Source of the DNA: Candidatus Obscuribacter sp.
GTDB lineage: Bacteria; Cyanobacteriota; Vampirovibrionia; Obscuribacterales; Obscuribacteraceae
Direction: 5' to 3'
NCBI GenBank assembly: GCA_021772095.1
Contig: JADYXR010000075.1
Coordinates: forward strand, 35,668-99,667
Length of the DNA: 64,000 bases
Below the pieces are notes generated by a model that was not told where the DNA came from, did no database searches, and worked only from the letters and a program-made list of their open reading frames with translations. Below, in pieces: positions 7,336-17,137 of this stretch (positions are counted from its first letter, which is position 1; each line of letters starts with the position of its first letter). A program made the translations under genes and the position numbers.

Positions 7336-9850
7336 ATCAAACCAAAACCCAGGTCAACGTAATCTATTCCTGTCGTGGGAAATCATGCTTCTCTACTGTC
7401 TGCTTGCCGCAGTCGTAGTCCTGCTTTTGCAGCAACCATCGGGTTCTGTGAGCGGCAAAATCGCGATCGAAACCGATAAGAAATTCGGTCTTTTCTCGTA
7501 CGACATTCGCAAAAACAAAGTTTATGCGGTGGCGACCGGACCAAGAGAAGGCATCACAATCGCGCGCGGTGTCTGGGTTAAGGACGACGGTACTTTTAAA
7601 ATCGAGCAGTTGCCGGTTGGTGAGTATCAAATCAAAGTCAGAGCACCAGGCTTCGAAACAGAGAATGTGGAAAACGTTTTTGTGGCCAGCGGGAAGCTCG
7701 GAACGCTGGCAGAGACTATCAAATTGCATGTGCTCGAGCCATCGGTCAGCATCGCAAGCAACGTTCGCGTTTTCACAACTCAAGAAAATCCGTCTTTCTG
7801 GATCACCGCCACTGGTGCGGTTGACTCAACGATCAAAATCTACAAGAAGTCTTTTCTCGAAACTGTGACTTCCAAGCCATTCGTAGCGAAATCAGTACAC
7901 GTCTCAAGCGATTTGAGTTTGTATCCTTCTTACAGTTCAAAACTGGTATCACCGTTTCCTGCCACCGAAAAACCGTTCAAGGTTTTAACGCGCACGCTCA
8001 AGCCTAACTTCGAAGACTCTGCCCGAGCCGATTTCAAGCTCGATAAAGACCTTCCGCCCGGCGATTATTTTGTAGTCGCAGAATGCACAGATTTGACTAA
8101 ACAGAAAAATACCGCAGCAATCTGGTGGTTTACCGTAAGCGACATCGGGCTTATAGCCAAGCGTTCGCCGGAAGGGACTCTCGTCCGTGCGATCGATTTG
8201 AACACGCTCGCCGGCGTACCAGGCGTGAATCTTAGAATGATACCGAAGGACTCAGATCCTTCGAAAGCCTTTGCCAAAGGCGTAACTGGAGCTGATGGTA
8301 TCGCGTTCATTAAAAGCGTAGATGGACAAAACTCTGAATCGACGTTGCTCGGTGATCGTCAGGGTCACTCAGCGTACGCATCCGGCGGCTATTGGTACGG
8401 CGGCGAAGGCGACGATTACACCACTTACTTCTACACGGACAGACCGATTTATCGCTTAGGTCAAACGGTCGGCTTCAAAGGCATCGCGCGGAAGCTGGAC
8501 AAAAACGGCTTCCAAAACATTGGCGCTGAGGAAGAAATCGGCGTAGTGATTGAAGATCCAAGCAACGTTCAACTCTATAGCGGCAAGATCAAATCTTCTA
8601 AATTTGGAACGTTCAATGGTCAGTTTAATATTCCAGAGGAAGGCAAAACCGGCGCCTACACTTGCAAGTTGACATATAGCTCGACGGGAAAAACTGCATA
8701 CGAATATTTTGAAGTCGATCAATATAGAAAACCGGAATACAAAATCGATATCAAACCATCGGCAACACGCATTACAGCAGGCACTAAAGGCACTGCGACA
8801 TTGTCAGCGACGTATTTCTTCGGCGGACCGGTAGCCAATGCGCGCGTCAAATACAACATCTACGCGTCGCCGGATTATAGCGCTCGCTACAAGATGCAAC
8901 CGCGTCCTGACTACTATAGTTACTTCGATGACTGGTCGAATAACAACGAAGACAACTACGACTACGGTGGCAGTTTTGTCGGCGAAGGCGTCGCGCAGAC
9001 CGATGAAAACGGACAGGCCGTCATCACCTTCGATACCAAGAAGATCGAACCCGATCTGACCAATTCCAACTACTATTATGAATACAACGACAAGAAATAC
9101 AAAATCGAAGCTGAAGTAACCGACATCAGTCAACTGACTGTCACCGGTTCTGGCTCGGTCAATGTCACCGCCGGTGACTACGCCTTGTTTGTCGACCCTG
9201 TCGATTATGTGGTCAAGGCCGGCGAAGGTGTGCAAGCCAACATCGAAGCCCGAGATTACGATGGCAAGCCGGTCGCCAATCAAAAGATTCACGTGAAGGT
9301 TTCACGCTGGCCGTGGGATGCCACCACATCCGCTCGCAACAGAGAAATCGTAATCACCGAGGGTGATGTCACGACAGACGCTGAAGGCAAGATCAAATTC
9401 AGCTCTACGGCAGGCAAACAATGGCCGACTGATACCTTCTATATAACTGCCTCGGCGAAGGACGCTCACGGCAACACAGTGGTCGATTCAACAAGCATTT
9501 GGGTAGCCAGTGATGATTATCCATACGCTGTATCGAGTGCTGATTCGAAGAAAGAATCGTTCAAGATTTCGCTCAACAAGAAAGTGTTCAAGCCGGGCGA
9601 AACAGCTCGCGTGATGATTTCCGGACCGTTCACCGGCAAGGAAGGCTACGACGCGCTCGTCACTGTTGAAGGTACAACAATCTACAGCCACAGAATTGTG
9701 CCGCTGAAAGCGAGCGCCAATCTGGTCGAGATTCCGATCGACAAGACGTACGCACCAAACGTATTCGTCGCCGTGACGATGGTTGCGAAGAGAAGCAATT
9801 CTATTCGACCAGCGAGATGGTTATGGTTTCGCCGAAGGATCACTTCTTGA
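7322..9850 (+). CDS. Alpha-2-macroglobulin family protein, N-terminal part (frameshifted)
   Basis: An N-terminal membrane anchor (residues about 18-37) has no lipobox. Carboxypeptidase-regulatory-like and MG-type beta domains follow, including the bait-proximal motif TTYFYTDRPIYRLGQTV that is typical of bacterial YfaS-like macroglobulins. These proteins trap proteases at the cell envelope. Homology is lost after residue about 821: the last ~22 residues (AKRSNSIRPARWLW...) are out of frame, while the next frame continues as EEKQFYSTSEMVMVSPKD into the second part. One base missing near 9784-9787 (GTT-GCGAAG, expected something like GTTCGCGAAG) explains it. The gene is either inactivated or carries a sequencing error. 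Confidence 0.8.
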   Translation: MFTDKSNQNPGQRNLFLSWEIMLLYCLLAAVVVLLLQQPSGSVSGKIAIETDKKFGLFSYDIRKNKVYAVATGPREGITIARGVWVKDDGTFKIEQLPVGEYQIKVRAPGFETENVENVFVASGKLGTLAETIKLHVLEPSVSIASNVRVFTTQENPSFWITATGAVDSTIKIYKKSFLETVTSKPFVAKSVHVSSDLSLYPSYSSKLVSPFPATEKPFKVLTRTLKPNFEDSARADFKLDKDLPPGDYFVVAECTDLTKQKNTAAIWWFTVSDIGLIAKRSPEGTLVRAIDLNTLAGVPGVNLRMIPKDSDPSKAFAKGVTGADGIAFIKSVDGQNSESTLLGDRQGHSAYASGGYWYGGEGDDYTTYFYTDRPIYRLGQTVGFKGIARKLDKNGFQNIGAEEEIGVVIEDPSNVQLYSGKIKSSKFGTFNGQFNIPEEGKTGAYTCKLTYSSTGKTAYEYFEVDQYRKPEYKIDIKPSATRITAGTKGTATLSATYFFGGPVANARVKYNIYASPDYSARYKMQPRPDYYSYFDDWSNNNEDNYDYGGSFVGEGVAQTDENGQAVITFDTKKIEPDLTNSNYYYEYNDKKYKIEAEVTDISQLTVTGSGSVNVTAGDYALFVDPVDYVVKAGEGVQANIEARDYDGKPVANQKIHVKVSRWPWDATTSARNREIVITEGDVTTDAEGKIKFSSTAGKQWPTDTFYITASAKDAHGNTVVDSTSIWVASDDYPYAVSSADSKKESFKISLNKKVFKPGETARVMISGPFTGKEGYDALVTVEGTTIYSHRIVPLKASANLVEIPIDKTYAPNVFVAVTMVAKRSNSIRPARWLWFRRRITS

Positions 9851-12339
9851 AGCTGGCGATCGAATCCGACAAACAAAAATACAAAGCTGGTGAAACAGCC
9901 AAGTACACGATCAAAGCAACCTACGAAGACGGTCGCCCGGCGCCGAACACGGAAGTTTCGCTTGGTGTGGTCGACGAGAGTATCTACTCCATTCGTGCAG
10001 AGAACGCACCAGATATTCGCAAAACCTTCTACTCGCAACGTCAAAATAAAGTGAACACATTCTGTTCCTTCCCTGAAACATATTCAGGCGGTCCGGATAA
10101 GACGGCGATGGATCCGAAGTTGCGCAAGAACTTCAAGGACACTGCCGCCTGGTTGCCACAACTGGTCACTGATGCCAATGGTGTCGCCATAGCTTCGGTT
10201 GCCCTCCCTGACAATTTGACGACATGGCGAGCCACTGCTCGCGGTATCACGATGGGATGCGACGTGGGAGCCACTACTCAGTCCGTTCTGGTCACTCAAG
10301 ACATCATCGCGCGCCTGGCGCTGCCTCGCTTCTACACTGAAGGCGATCAGGGCGAGATATCGACCGTGGTGCACAACTATTCAGACACGAACCAGAACAT
10401 TCATCTGACTCTGACAATTTCAGATCAGTTTAAATCTTCAGTCGCACTCGCTCAAAACCTTTCTGTCGAGAAAGACAAAGCAGCGAAGTTCACCTGGCCG
10501 GTTTCTATTGCAAAACCAGGCGTGGGGATGATTCGCATCAAAGCCGTCGGTCAAACCGGTGGCGATTATCTGGAGCGAAAACTGCCGGTCAACGCATTAG
10601 GAATTCCGTTATTCAACGCCGATTCCGGAGTGCTTACCGATGCAATTCCAAGCGTTCAAATCTCACATACTGATGTTGGCAGCGTCTTCTCACCGAAGAT
10701 GACGGTCAATCTTGCCGGCTCTGTAATCGGGCAAGTACAGGGCACCTTCGACTCTTTGATCGACTATCCATATGGCTGCACCGAGCAAACAATGAGTCGT
10801 TTAATGCCGTCGATCATTGCAATGCAATTGAACAAAAAACTCAGCGTGCCATTACTGCCTGCATCGGTACAACGATTTGAGAAGGTCAGAACCATGGGCA
10901 TGGCAAAACTCTCCGAGCACCAACATTCCGACGGCGGATGGGGCTGGTGGAAGGACGACCAGAGCGATCCTTATATGACTTCGCTTGTTCTGGAAGGACT
11001 GAATCTTTTGCAAGACACCGGATACGCCACCGATAAAGCGATGATGGACCGGGGTGTTAAATGGTTGACCACCAGTTCAATCGCATTGGAGAAACAACTC
11101 TCCGATCCAAAACTGCTCAACGATTGGAACGCAGAAAACAGACGATGCGATATGGCGCGCCTGGCTTACACCTTGAGCGTTTATAAAACCAAACCGAATA
11201 AAACAATCGTAGCCTGGATCAAAAACGAAATTCCAAAATTCACTCCGGAACCACTGGCGTACACAGCTTTAGCGTTGAAATCTTTCGGCGATGAAGCAGG
11301 CGCAAAACAAGCAACGACGCGTCTTTTGGCACTAGCCAACAAGAGCGAGTCGACTGTTGATTGGGAACACACCGAAGCGATGATGAAGCGCTTGAAACTC
11401 GTTGGTGCCACAGATTACAGTTATCGCTATACCGGTGAAGAAACCACAGCATTGGCTCTCAGAGCCATGCTCGCAGTAGATCCGGACAAAGTCGAATTGC
11501 TCGAACAAATCAAACACTGGTTGCTCCTGCACAGAGACAAAAACGGCTGGGCGAACACCAAGACGACGAGCGAGGTTCTGCTCGCTCTGCTCAAGGATGC
11601 CCTGGCAAGCGCCAGCACCAATGGTGATACCGTCTCCGCCAGGGTATTGATGGACAATGTTCTGTCAACCGAAATCAACTTCAATACCGGAGAGCTGTTC
11701 AGCAAAGAGAAAGCGTTTGCGCTGCCGACCTTCTTCCCTGCCAAGAACAGCGTTCAGATTCAAAAAGTCGGTCCAGGCAAGTTGTATTACAACACCGTGC
11801 TGGAATACACCAAGGCGTTGAAACCTGGCGAGCCTCTGCCTGTGAAAAACACGCCGGCTGGGCTAACCATGAGCCGTTCGTTCTATCGTCTGGAATCACA
11901 ACCAGCCGGCGCCGACGGCATAATCAAAGTGGTGACCAAACCATTCAATGGTGGCACCATCAAAGCAGGCGAAACGATCTTGATGAAAGTCCAGGTCGAC
12001 AGCCCGATGTCGTTGCCTTACGTGATCGTCGAATGTCCGCTACCAAGCGGCGCCGAGGTAGTGCAGAGCAGCGGCGCGTCCAACGCAGTCACCGATGGCG
12101 AAACCAACACCGAATCAATTTCCGGTGACTGGGGCCGTTACTGGTGGTCGCACCAGGACGTCCTGGACGACAAGATTGTCTTCTTCGGCACCACAATTCC
12201 TTCAGGCAAGAAAGAGTTCCACACTCTGCTTCGCATGGAGTTGCCGGGCAAGGTCAACTGCAATCCAGTCACGCTGGAAGGCATGTACACCAAGCTGATT
12301 CGCGGTTACACAACTTCGGAAGAACTGAACATCAAATAG
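9817..12339 (+). CDS. Alpha-2-macroglobulin family protein, C-terminal part with thioester motif
   Basis: This is the continuation of the macroglobulin in the shifted frame. It contains the MG and alpha-2-macroglobulin domains, then the thioester-domain motif YGCTEQ with C321 and Q324, which forms the reactive internal thioester that captures attacking proteases. The helical complement-like domain (GGWGWWKDD motif) follows, and a receptor-binding-like C-terminus ends it. Joined to the preceding part it would make a protein of about 1670 residues, the normal size of the YfaS-type family. The ATG at 9817 is only a convenient in-frame codon; true coding in this frame resumes at about 9787. The VanW gene follows within 13 bases. 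Confidence 0.85.
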   Translation: MVMVSPKDHFLKLAIESDKQKYKAGETAKYTIKATYEDGRPAPNTEVSLGVVDESIYSIRAENAPDIRKTFYSQRQNKVNTFCSFPETYSGGPDKTAMDPKLRKNFKDTAAWLPQLVTDANGVAIASVALPDNLTTWRATARGITMGCDVGATTQSVLVTQDIIARLALPRFYTEGDQGEISTVVHNYSDTNQNIHLTLTISDQFKSSVALAQNLSVEKDKAAKFTWPVSIAKPGVGMIRIKAVGQTGGDYLERKLPVNALGIPLFNADSGVLTDAIPSVQISHTDVGSVFSPKMTVNLAGSVIGQVQGTFDSLIDYPYGCTEQTMSRLMPSIIAMQLNKKLSVPLLPASVQRFEKVRTMGMAKLSEHQHSDGGWGWWKDDQSDPYMTSLVLEGLNLLQDTGYATDKAMMDRGVKWLTTSSIALEKQLSDPKLLNDWNAENRRCDMARLAYTLSVYKTKPNKTIVAWIKNEIPKFTPEPLAYTALALKSFGDEAGAKQATTRLLALANKSESTVDWEHTEAMMKRLKLVGATDYSYRYTGEETTALALRAMLAVDPDKVELLEQIKHWLLLHRDKNGWANTKTTSEVLLALLKDALASASTNGDTVSARVLMDNVLSTEINFNTGELFSKEKAFALPTFFPAKNSVQIQKVGPGKLYYNTVLEYTKALKPGEPLPVKNTPAGLTMSRSFYRLESQPAGADGIIKVVTKPFNGGTIKAGETILMKVQVDSPMSLPYVIVECPLPSGAEVVQSSGASNAVTDGETNTESISGDWGRYWWSHQDVLDDKIVFFGTTIPSGKKEFHTLLRMELPGKVNCNPVTLEGMYTKLIRGYTTSEELNIK

Positions 12340-12352
12340 GTTGGACGAAACA

Positions 12353-13015
12353 ATGAAGTTCGACAAAAGCTATTTGATTTTGATCCTGCCAGTAGCGCTC
12401 GCATCAGGCTACTGGCTGGAGCGACCATTCCAGGCGCGTCTTGGCGAGGCGCACAGCAAAATTACACATCTGAATCGACAATCAAAAACAAACATCGATT
12501 TAGCTTGTAAGAAAATCAACGGTCATGTAATTCGCCCCGGCGAGTCTTTCTCATTCAATCGCACAGTCGGTCCGCGGGACAACGAACATGGATTCGTTTC
12601 CGCGCCCACCTATATGGGCAACGAAACCACTAACACCGAAGGTGGTGGCGTGTGCCTGGTGTCATCATTGCTGTACAAAGCCGGACTGGAATCCGGGCTG
12701 GCAGTTTTGGAACGAGAGCCGCATTCCAGGACAATCTCCACGGTCCTGCCCGGCTTCGACGCAACCGTATGGTGGGGACGCCACGATATGAAGTTGAAAA
12801 ACGTCAGCTCCGAGCCCATTAAAATTCACTGCAACGCAGACTTCTACAACGTCGGCATCGAGTTCTTCGGACAAAAGAATGCGCCGATTCATCAAATCGT
12901 CAGGCGCGAAAAACCAGCATCGCCAACCCAAGTCGCAGTAACGGTGTCGCTCCAAACTGGTGACAAGCTGCAGCAAATCTCCAACGATCTATACGACAAG
13001 TCCGTTCATAGATAA
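12353..13015 (+). CDS. VanW-like protein
   Basis: Hydrophobic residues 6-20 form a signal or anchor segment. The VanW domain is clear: NRQSKTNIDLACKKINGHVI, then the hallmark RPGESFSFNRTVGPR and GGGVCLVSSLLYKAGL, ending in a WGRHDMKLKN section. VanW-family proteins are exported, of uncertain function, and linked to cell-wall processes; vanW sits in some vancomycin-resistance clusters without being needed for resistance. A TTG 12 bases upstream is possible, but ATG 12353 has a GGA motif at suitable distance and was chosen. It is the last gene of the AMMECR1-macroglobulin-VanW operon. Confidence 0.83.
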   Translation: MKFDKSYLILILPVALASGYWLERPFQARLGEAHSKITHLNRQSKTNIDLACKKINGHVIRPGESFSFNRTVGPRDNEHGFVSAPTYMGNETTNTEGGGVCLVSSLLYKAGLESGLAVLEREPHSRTISTVLPGFDATVWWGRHDMKLKNVSSEPIKIHCNADFYNVGIEFFGQKNAPIHQIVRREKPASPTQVAVTVSLQTGDKLQQISNDLYDKSVHR

Positions 13016-13165
13016 CGATTCAGACGGCGCGCTCACCGAATCCAGTGGCAAGCTATCGATAGCAAGGAGAAATTGAAAATGTGCCTGTGGTCCACATTTT
13101 TTGCAGATTAATGTGGCCCACATCGGTCTCGATCTCCCCGACCTGCAGCGACGCGCGCGTCCAGC

Positions 13166-14035
13166 TCACTTCGCCTTCTTCGTTCCGAAAGGTGTGCCGA
13201 TATCCATGTCGGTGAACATCTCTTTCAAATCACTCTGACTTGCTGCCACGAACGCTTCCAATGGTGTGGCAGCAAGCTTGTAACCTTTCGGCGTACTGAA
13301 TGTGTCTTTGGAAATTTTCACATCGGAGATCGACTTTGTCGATACACGAAGCATTTTGCTTCCGCCCCTGAAGTTGACGACGTATTGCATGGGGAAGCCC
13401 TTTGCCGGCGGCACCATGTTTAGGCTGTAGAGAAACAAATTTATTCTTTCGTTACCTACACCTGGTGCGTACAAACAACTATAGCTTTCTGCCACCTCGG
13501 CCTTACTTTTCTTTGAGACTCCCAGCACATAATCGACGTCGCCCAACCCGTGATAGCGCCTGCTGATAGTTTCGCCGAATGATTTGTACGTCAGCCTTTT
13601 TAGTTTTAACTTCGCTTCGATTAGATCACCGGACGAAATTATTTTGAGGCTCTTGGCCTTCGAGTACACGTCTAATGAATCGTTCGACCTAACCAGAACG
13701 CCACCACGGAGCCAGTCTTCGAAGCTAAGATCGTAACGCAGTTTAGAATTAGAATTAAACATGTAGACTCGCCAGTCCGGAGCCTTGGCGAATGCCGTCC
13801 AGTGATGACGCGGCAAAGTCGTCTTGATTGCGTTTTTCGTCATCACGATAGTCAGAGGTTCACCGAACCGTTCCTGACGAATCAAAAGTCCGTCGTCATC
13901 CGCTGCACGCGCCGCGCTGCTGCAGCCGCTCGAAATCAACGAACAACTAAACAAAAGCATAGCGACAACAAACAAACGCGCCGATAGCAACTCGGCTAGT
14001 TTTTTCTTTTCAAACTCGGACCAGCAAAAATGCAT
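13166..14035 (-). CDS. Putative lipoprotein of unknown function
   Basis: A long N-terminal region carries a hydrophobic stretch ending in LISSGCSS, a plausible lipobox with cysteine at about residue 38, so the mature protein is probably a lipoprotein. The remaining ~250 residues show no motif I recognise; they look like a beta-rich secreted domain. The start codon is uncertain because the signal peptide would begin about 20 residues after the annotated ATG, and no clear ribosome binding site is visible. It lies 77 bases downstream of the membrane-protein gene on the same strand and may be co-transcribed with it. Confidence 0.6.
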   Translation of the reverse strand: MHFCWSEFEKKKLAELLSARLFVVAMLLFSCSLISSGCSSAARAADDDGLLIRQERFGEPLTIVMTKNAIKTTLPRHHWTAFAKAPDWRVYMFNSNSKLRYDLSFEDWLRGGVLVRSNDSLDVYSKAKSLKIISSGDLIEAKLKLKRLTYKSFGETISRRYHGLGDVDYVLGVSKKSKAEVAESYSCLYAPGVGNERINLFLYSLNMVPPAKGFPMQYVVNFRGGSKMLRVSTKSISDVKISKDTFSTPKGYKLAATPLEAFVAASQSDLKEMFTDMDIGTPFGTKKAK

Positions 14036-14112
14036 TCAGTCTTACTTGAAGAACTAACTCAAACCATTCTACTCCTAGAATGTGAGAAGAAATATTCGTT
14101 CGGCAAAACAAA

Positions 14113-15759
14113 TTACTCTGAGGCTTTCGCTTTTTCAGATTCTTTAGCAGCTTCTTCGGCGGCTTCAGCACTTGCTTGATGAGGAAGAATGTCGACTTTT
14201 TTGGCTTCTTCAGCTCGAATCGCGGCTTCAACTTCAGCAGGATCGACAACCACAGTTGCGGTTTGTCTCGACATGAATGAAGCGATACCAAGCACTACCG
14301 ACGACAAAACTGCCAGTGCAATCAGAACCGTCATTCTTACCGAGCTATCGACGTTGTTGCCTTTGTCGAGCAATTCCGCGGTCAGAAATCCAAACGCGAT
14401 CATTTGCGCAGGCACCAGCATTGCGCTTTCGTAGCCGAACAAACCGAACACTGGAAGAATTTGTTTGGACTCGACTGTGACAACGTCTTTGGTATGAACA
14501 TTGGCGACCACATCCTGTGAATGCGGCGTAGCGATCGAAGCGCGCCACTCAACTCCCGCCAGCGCTTTGCTGAAGATAGTGATCAGAACGCAACCGATCA
14601 TCACAGCCAACAACATAGCCGAAGTCGGCTCCGCATGCAGGAAGAAAGCTGTTGCAGCCGGCGCCAAAATGGTGGCGGCAAGAAGCAACAATGCCTTGGC
14701 GCGATTATCAATTCGTTCTCTGATTAACAAAGCTGCTGTAATCGCAATCAACAAACCGGCGTAGAGCGCGGCACTCGTATACGGGTGCATGACGTTGATA
14801 CCGGTCATGTTGCTGTTGAATTTGTAGATGAAGGTATGGAGAAATATGTAAGAGCCCCAGTACAGTCCAGCTATCATCGCAGCACCGGATGTAGTTGCAA
14901 TCGCAGTCGCGATTGCCAGGACAATCAAGCCCGGCGTGAAGAATAAACGAGTGGCCAACAGCGTGAAGATGCCTATGAATAGCAGTTGTTTAAAAGACTT
15001 GGCCGAAACCGATTCATTCGGCCCAACTTTGTCCATCGCTTGCAGCACGTAAGTCAACAGATATCCGGCGCCACCGATTGCACAAATTTTTGCCAGATCC
15101 ATCACGACGACTACTTTCGTGACAAGGATCAAGAGGACCAAACCACCAGTGATAGCAAGACAAACGCGTTTGACATAAAGCTTGTCCACTTTCAAAAACG
15201 GATCTTGAATCCAACGCATAAAGATGGCAACAACAAACGATGCCAGAATCAAATTCTGATGATGCCCTACCCATGCGCCAGAGTCGACGGTTTTGGTCCA
15301 ATAGATTGAAACCAACCAGAGATACGCAGGCAGAAAATCTTCCAGCGTGCTCGTTTCTTGTTTCAATAAATTCTGTGCAGACTTCCAGCAAACCAGCCCG
15401 GCGACGACCGCGGCCAGCGGATGTTGGTAGTTGTCTGCCGGTACCATACAAGTGAATGCAACCGACGCTCCCAGAAGAAGCAAAGCTCGCAGAAATGGTG
15501 GCATGCCGGATGCGCTTATTAAAAACGGCAACGCCACTGCACCGGCAAAGTACGGCGCAGCGTCAGCGATCGCCAATCCGAATGACTGGCTGATCAACAT
15601 CAAGCCACTGATTGGAACGATGATCGCGAGCATGACTTTTAATGCCGGCACGAATTGATCGAATGTCAATTTGACCTTGTCGCGACTGAACCGCCACAAG
15701 AAAACAGAGACAGCAAGTATTGAGAAGATTACGATCAACTCGGGTTTGAGCGCTGACAT
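14113..15759 (-). CDS. Polytopic membrane protein of unknown function
   Basis: The protein has 548 residues and at least twelve hydrophobic segments covering residues about 5-475, broken by short loops, followed by a charged cytosolic tail rich in Ala, Glu and Lys (about 490-548). No transporter signature is recognisable. The composition resembles oligosaccharide or polymer membrane proteins, but that is not enough for a call. A GGAGA motif precedes the ATG. The putative lipoprotein gene follows on the same strand; the next plus-strand gene is divergent. Confidence 0.65.
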   Translation of the reverse strand: MSALKPELIVIFSILAVSVFLWRFSRDKVKLTFDQFVPALKVMLAIIVPISGLMLISQSFGLAIADAAPYFAGAVALPFLISASGMPPFLRALLLLGASVAFTCMVPADNYQHPLAAVVAGLVCWKSAQNLLKQETSTLEDFLPAYLWLVSIYWTKTVDSGAWVGHHQNLILASFVVAIFMRWIQDPFLKVDKLYVKRVCLAITGGLVLLILVTKVVVVMDLAKICAIGGAGYLLTYVLQAMDKVGPNESVSAKSFKQLLFIGIFTLLATRLFFTPGLIVLAIATAIATTSGAAMIAGLYWGSYIFLHTFIYKFNSNMTGINVMHPYTSAALYAGLLIAITAALLIRERIDNRAKALLLLAATILAPAATAFFLHAEPTSAMLLAVMIGCVLITIFSKALAGVEWRASIATPHSQDVVANVHTKDVVTVESKQILPVFGLFGYESAMLVPAQMIAFGFLTAELLDKGNNVDSSVRMTVLIALAVLSSVVLGIASFMSRQTATVVVDPAEVEAAIRAEEAKKVDILPHQASAEAAEEAAKESEKAKASE

Positions 15760-15869
15760 ATTTCACCATCTCCGCATGTTAGACTGGATGTCACTAGCAT
15801 AGCGTCATGGCATTACTCCTTGGTGTAGAACAGGAAAAAGTGACGATAATTTCTTGTTAGAATCAACTT

Positions 15870-16970
15870 ATGCGTTTTCTATATCCAGTCCTAATTCTCG
15901 GCATTTTGACGATCGTGATTCTCACGATGGTATCGAGCAGCTCGACCGGAGATCCCAAGGGCACGGCGACAAAGTTTCTCGAAGCTGTGCAGCGAGGCGA
16001 TTACAAAGCGACTGCGGATTTGTTCGGCGGCAACACCTGTCGCTGCCCCAAGAAGGGCGGTTGGGTTTCGTATCTCGTCTACGCATCAGCACAAGAACCA
16101 AACCTGGCATTCCTGATGGGAAGACCGTTTACAGTCGGCAGCTCGAAAGAAACCGCTATCAAACATCCTGACAAAGCGCACGTCAGCATCTTGCCGTGGC
16201 AGCAACCCGAAGACGTCATCGTGGATCTTGATATCTCATTCGAAGAAGCTCGCTACGCGCCGCTTTTTCTGCCATTGAAAACTGCTTACGGCATCGCGAT
16301 CACGCAGGACGAGTTCACCAAGTTCACGCAGAACCCTGACATCGAATGCTGGAAAGGTTTCACATTGCGCCTGCGACCTGGAATCGCGCCCGGTGCGATC
16401 GAGCGTCCGGAGTCGAGCAAAGGCATCGAGTACAAGCCCACTGAAAACGAGCATGATGTCAATCGCGCCGGCTCTTTGAGTATTGAAGATAAACAGAAAC
16501 TCCTGGTCGTTCAAAGCAACGGCAAAGAAGTGCCAATCGCCTCCATTAAGAAGGTAGGAAAATCCGAAGCGACTGATGACAAAACAAAATCTGATGTCGA
16601 AAAAAGTAGCGCAGAAGCGAGCGACGATTCCTTTATATATGCAAACGTCGAAGACGCAATCAGAGAATCACTTGGAGATGAAGTCGCGGCCTACCTTCAC
16701 CCACGCGACCCCGGTCCGATAAAACTCGCCGATGGCACAGCAATGTCTGAAGTTGATGTGGAAAAACAACTGCCGCGATTGAAGTCAGCGAAATTGCGAC
16801 TGCACATCGTCAGACGAGAACAACTTCGCGAATGGACTGTTTATCACATCGGCTTATTGGAACCAGTCCTTGCGCTCAGCGATGGCAGCTCGTTTCCGTT
16901 AAAGAGTTACAAGAGCCCTTCGGGAGACGATGTTCCCAATCCGGAAGATTCTGCCCCGATCGCTAAATAG
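15870..16970 (+). CDS. Membrane-anchored protein of unknown function
   Basis: An N-terminal hydrophobic helix (residues 4-21) is followed by a segment like those of NTF2-type or DUF4878-type domains (KGTATKFLEAVQRGDYKATADLF). A CRCPKKGG cysteine pair follows, then a region with a charged linker (about 225-255) and a C-terminal domain of ~110 residues. The export signal suggests periplasmic placement. No catalytic motif is evident. No strong ribosome binding site is seen before the ATG. Neighbours give no functional clue. Confidence 0.6.
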   Translation: MRFLYPVLILGILTIVILTMVSSSSTGDPKGTATKFLEAVQRGDYKATADLFGGNTCRCPKKGGWVSYLVYASAQEPNLAFLMGRPFTVGSSKETAIKHPDKAHVSILPWQQPEDVIVDLDISFEEARYAPLFLPLKTAYGIAITQDEFTKFTQNPDIECWKGFTLRLRPGIAPGAIERPESSKGIEYKPTENEHDVNRAGSLSIEDKQKLLVVQSNGKEVPIASIKKVGKSEATDDKTKSDVEKSSAEASDDSFIYANVEDAIRESLGDEVAAYLHPRDPGPIKLADGTAMSEVDVEKQLPRLKSAKLRLHIVRREQLREWTVYHIGLLEPVLALSDGSSFPLKSYKSPSGDDVPNPEDSAPIAK

Positions 16971-17042
16971 TTGCGGCACCGCATTTGATATCACGTTTAC
17001 GTTTATAGTTTTGCGGGCTCTGCTCGCGTTAAGTTTATTAGG

Positions 17043-17137
17043 ATCGCGGCGTCAGCATTCTTAATCACGTTAGTCTAAAGTTTCGCAGCATCAGCACTCT
17101 GCTAACGGTTAAGTCCATAGCTTCGCAGCATCAGCAT
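17043..17137. repeat. 40-bp tandem repeat, about 2.4 copies
   Basis: The phrase TTCGCAGCATCAGCA occurs at 17082 and 17122, exactly 40 bases apart, with a more degenerate copy at 17043-17080. The last part runs through the 3' end of the small minus-strand gene that stops at 17109. A further copy lies at 17630-17670, at the end of the next gene. Confidence 0.8.

Noticed and set aside
8804..9292. Minus-strand frame of 162 codons in the alpha-2-macroglobulin gene
   Set aside because: Antisense to well-supported macroglobulin domains; no start signal or motif.
9779..9820. Programmed -1 ribosomal frameshift in the macroglobulin
   Set aside because: The shift is in the right direction, but no X-XXY-YYZ slippery site or downstream pseudoknot is visible.
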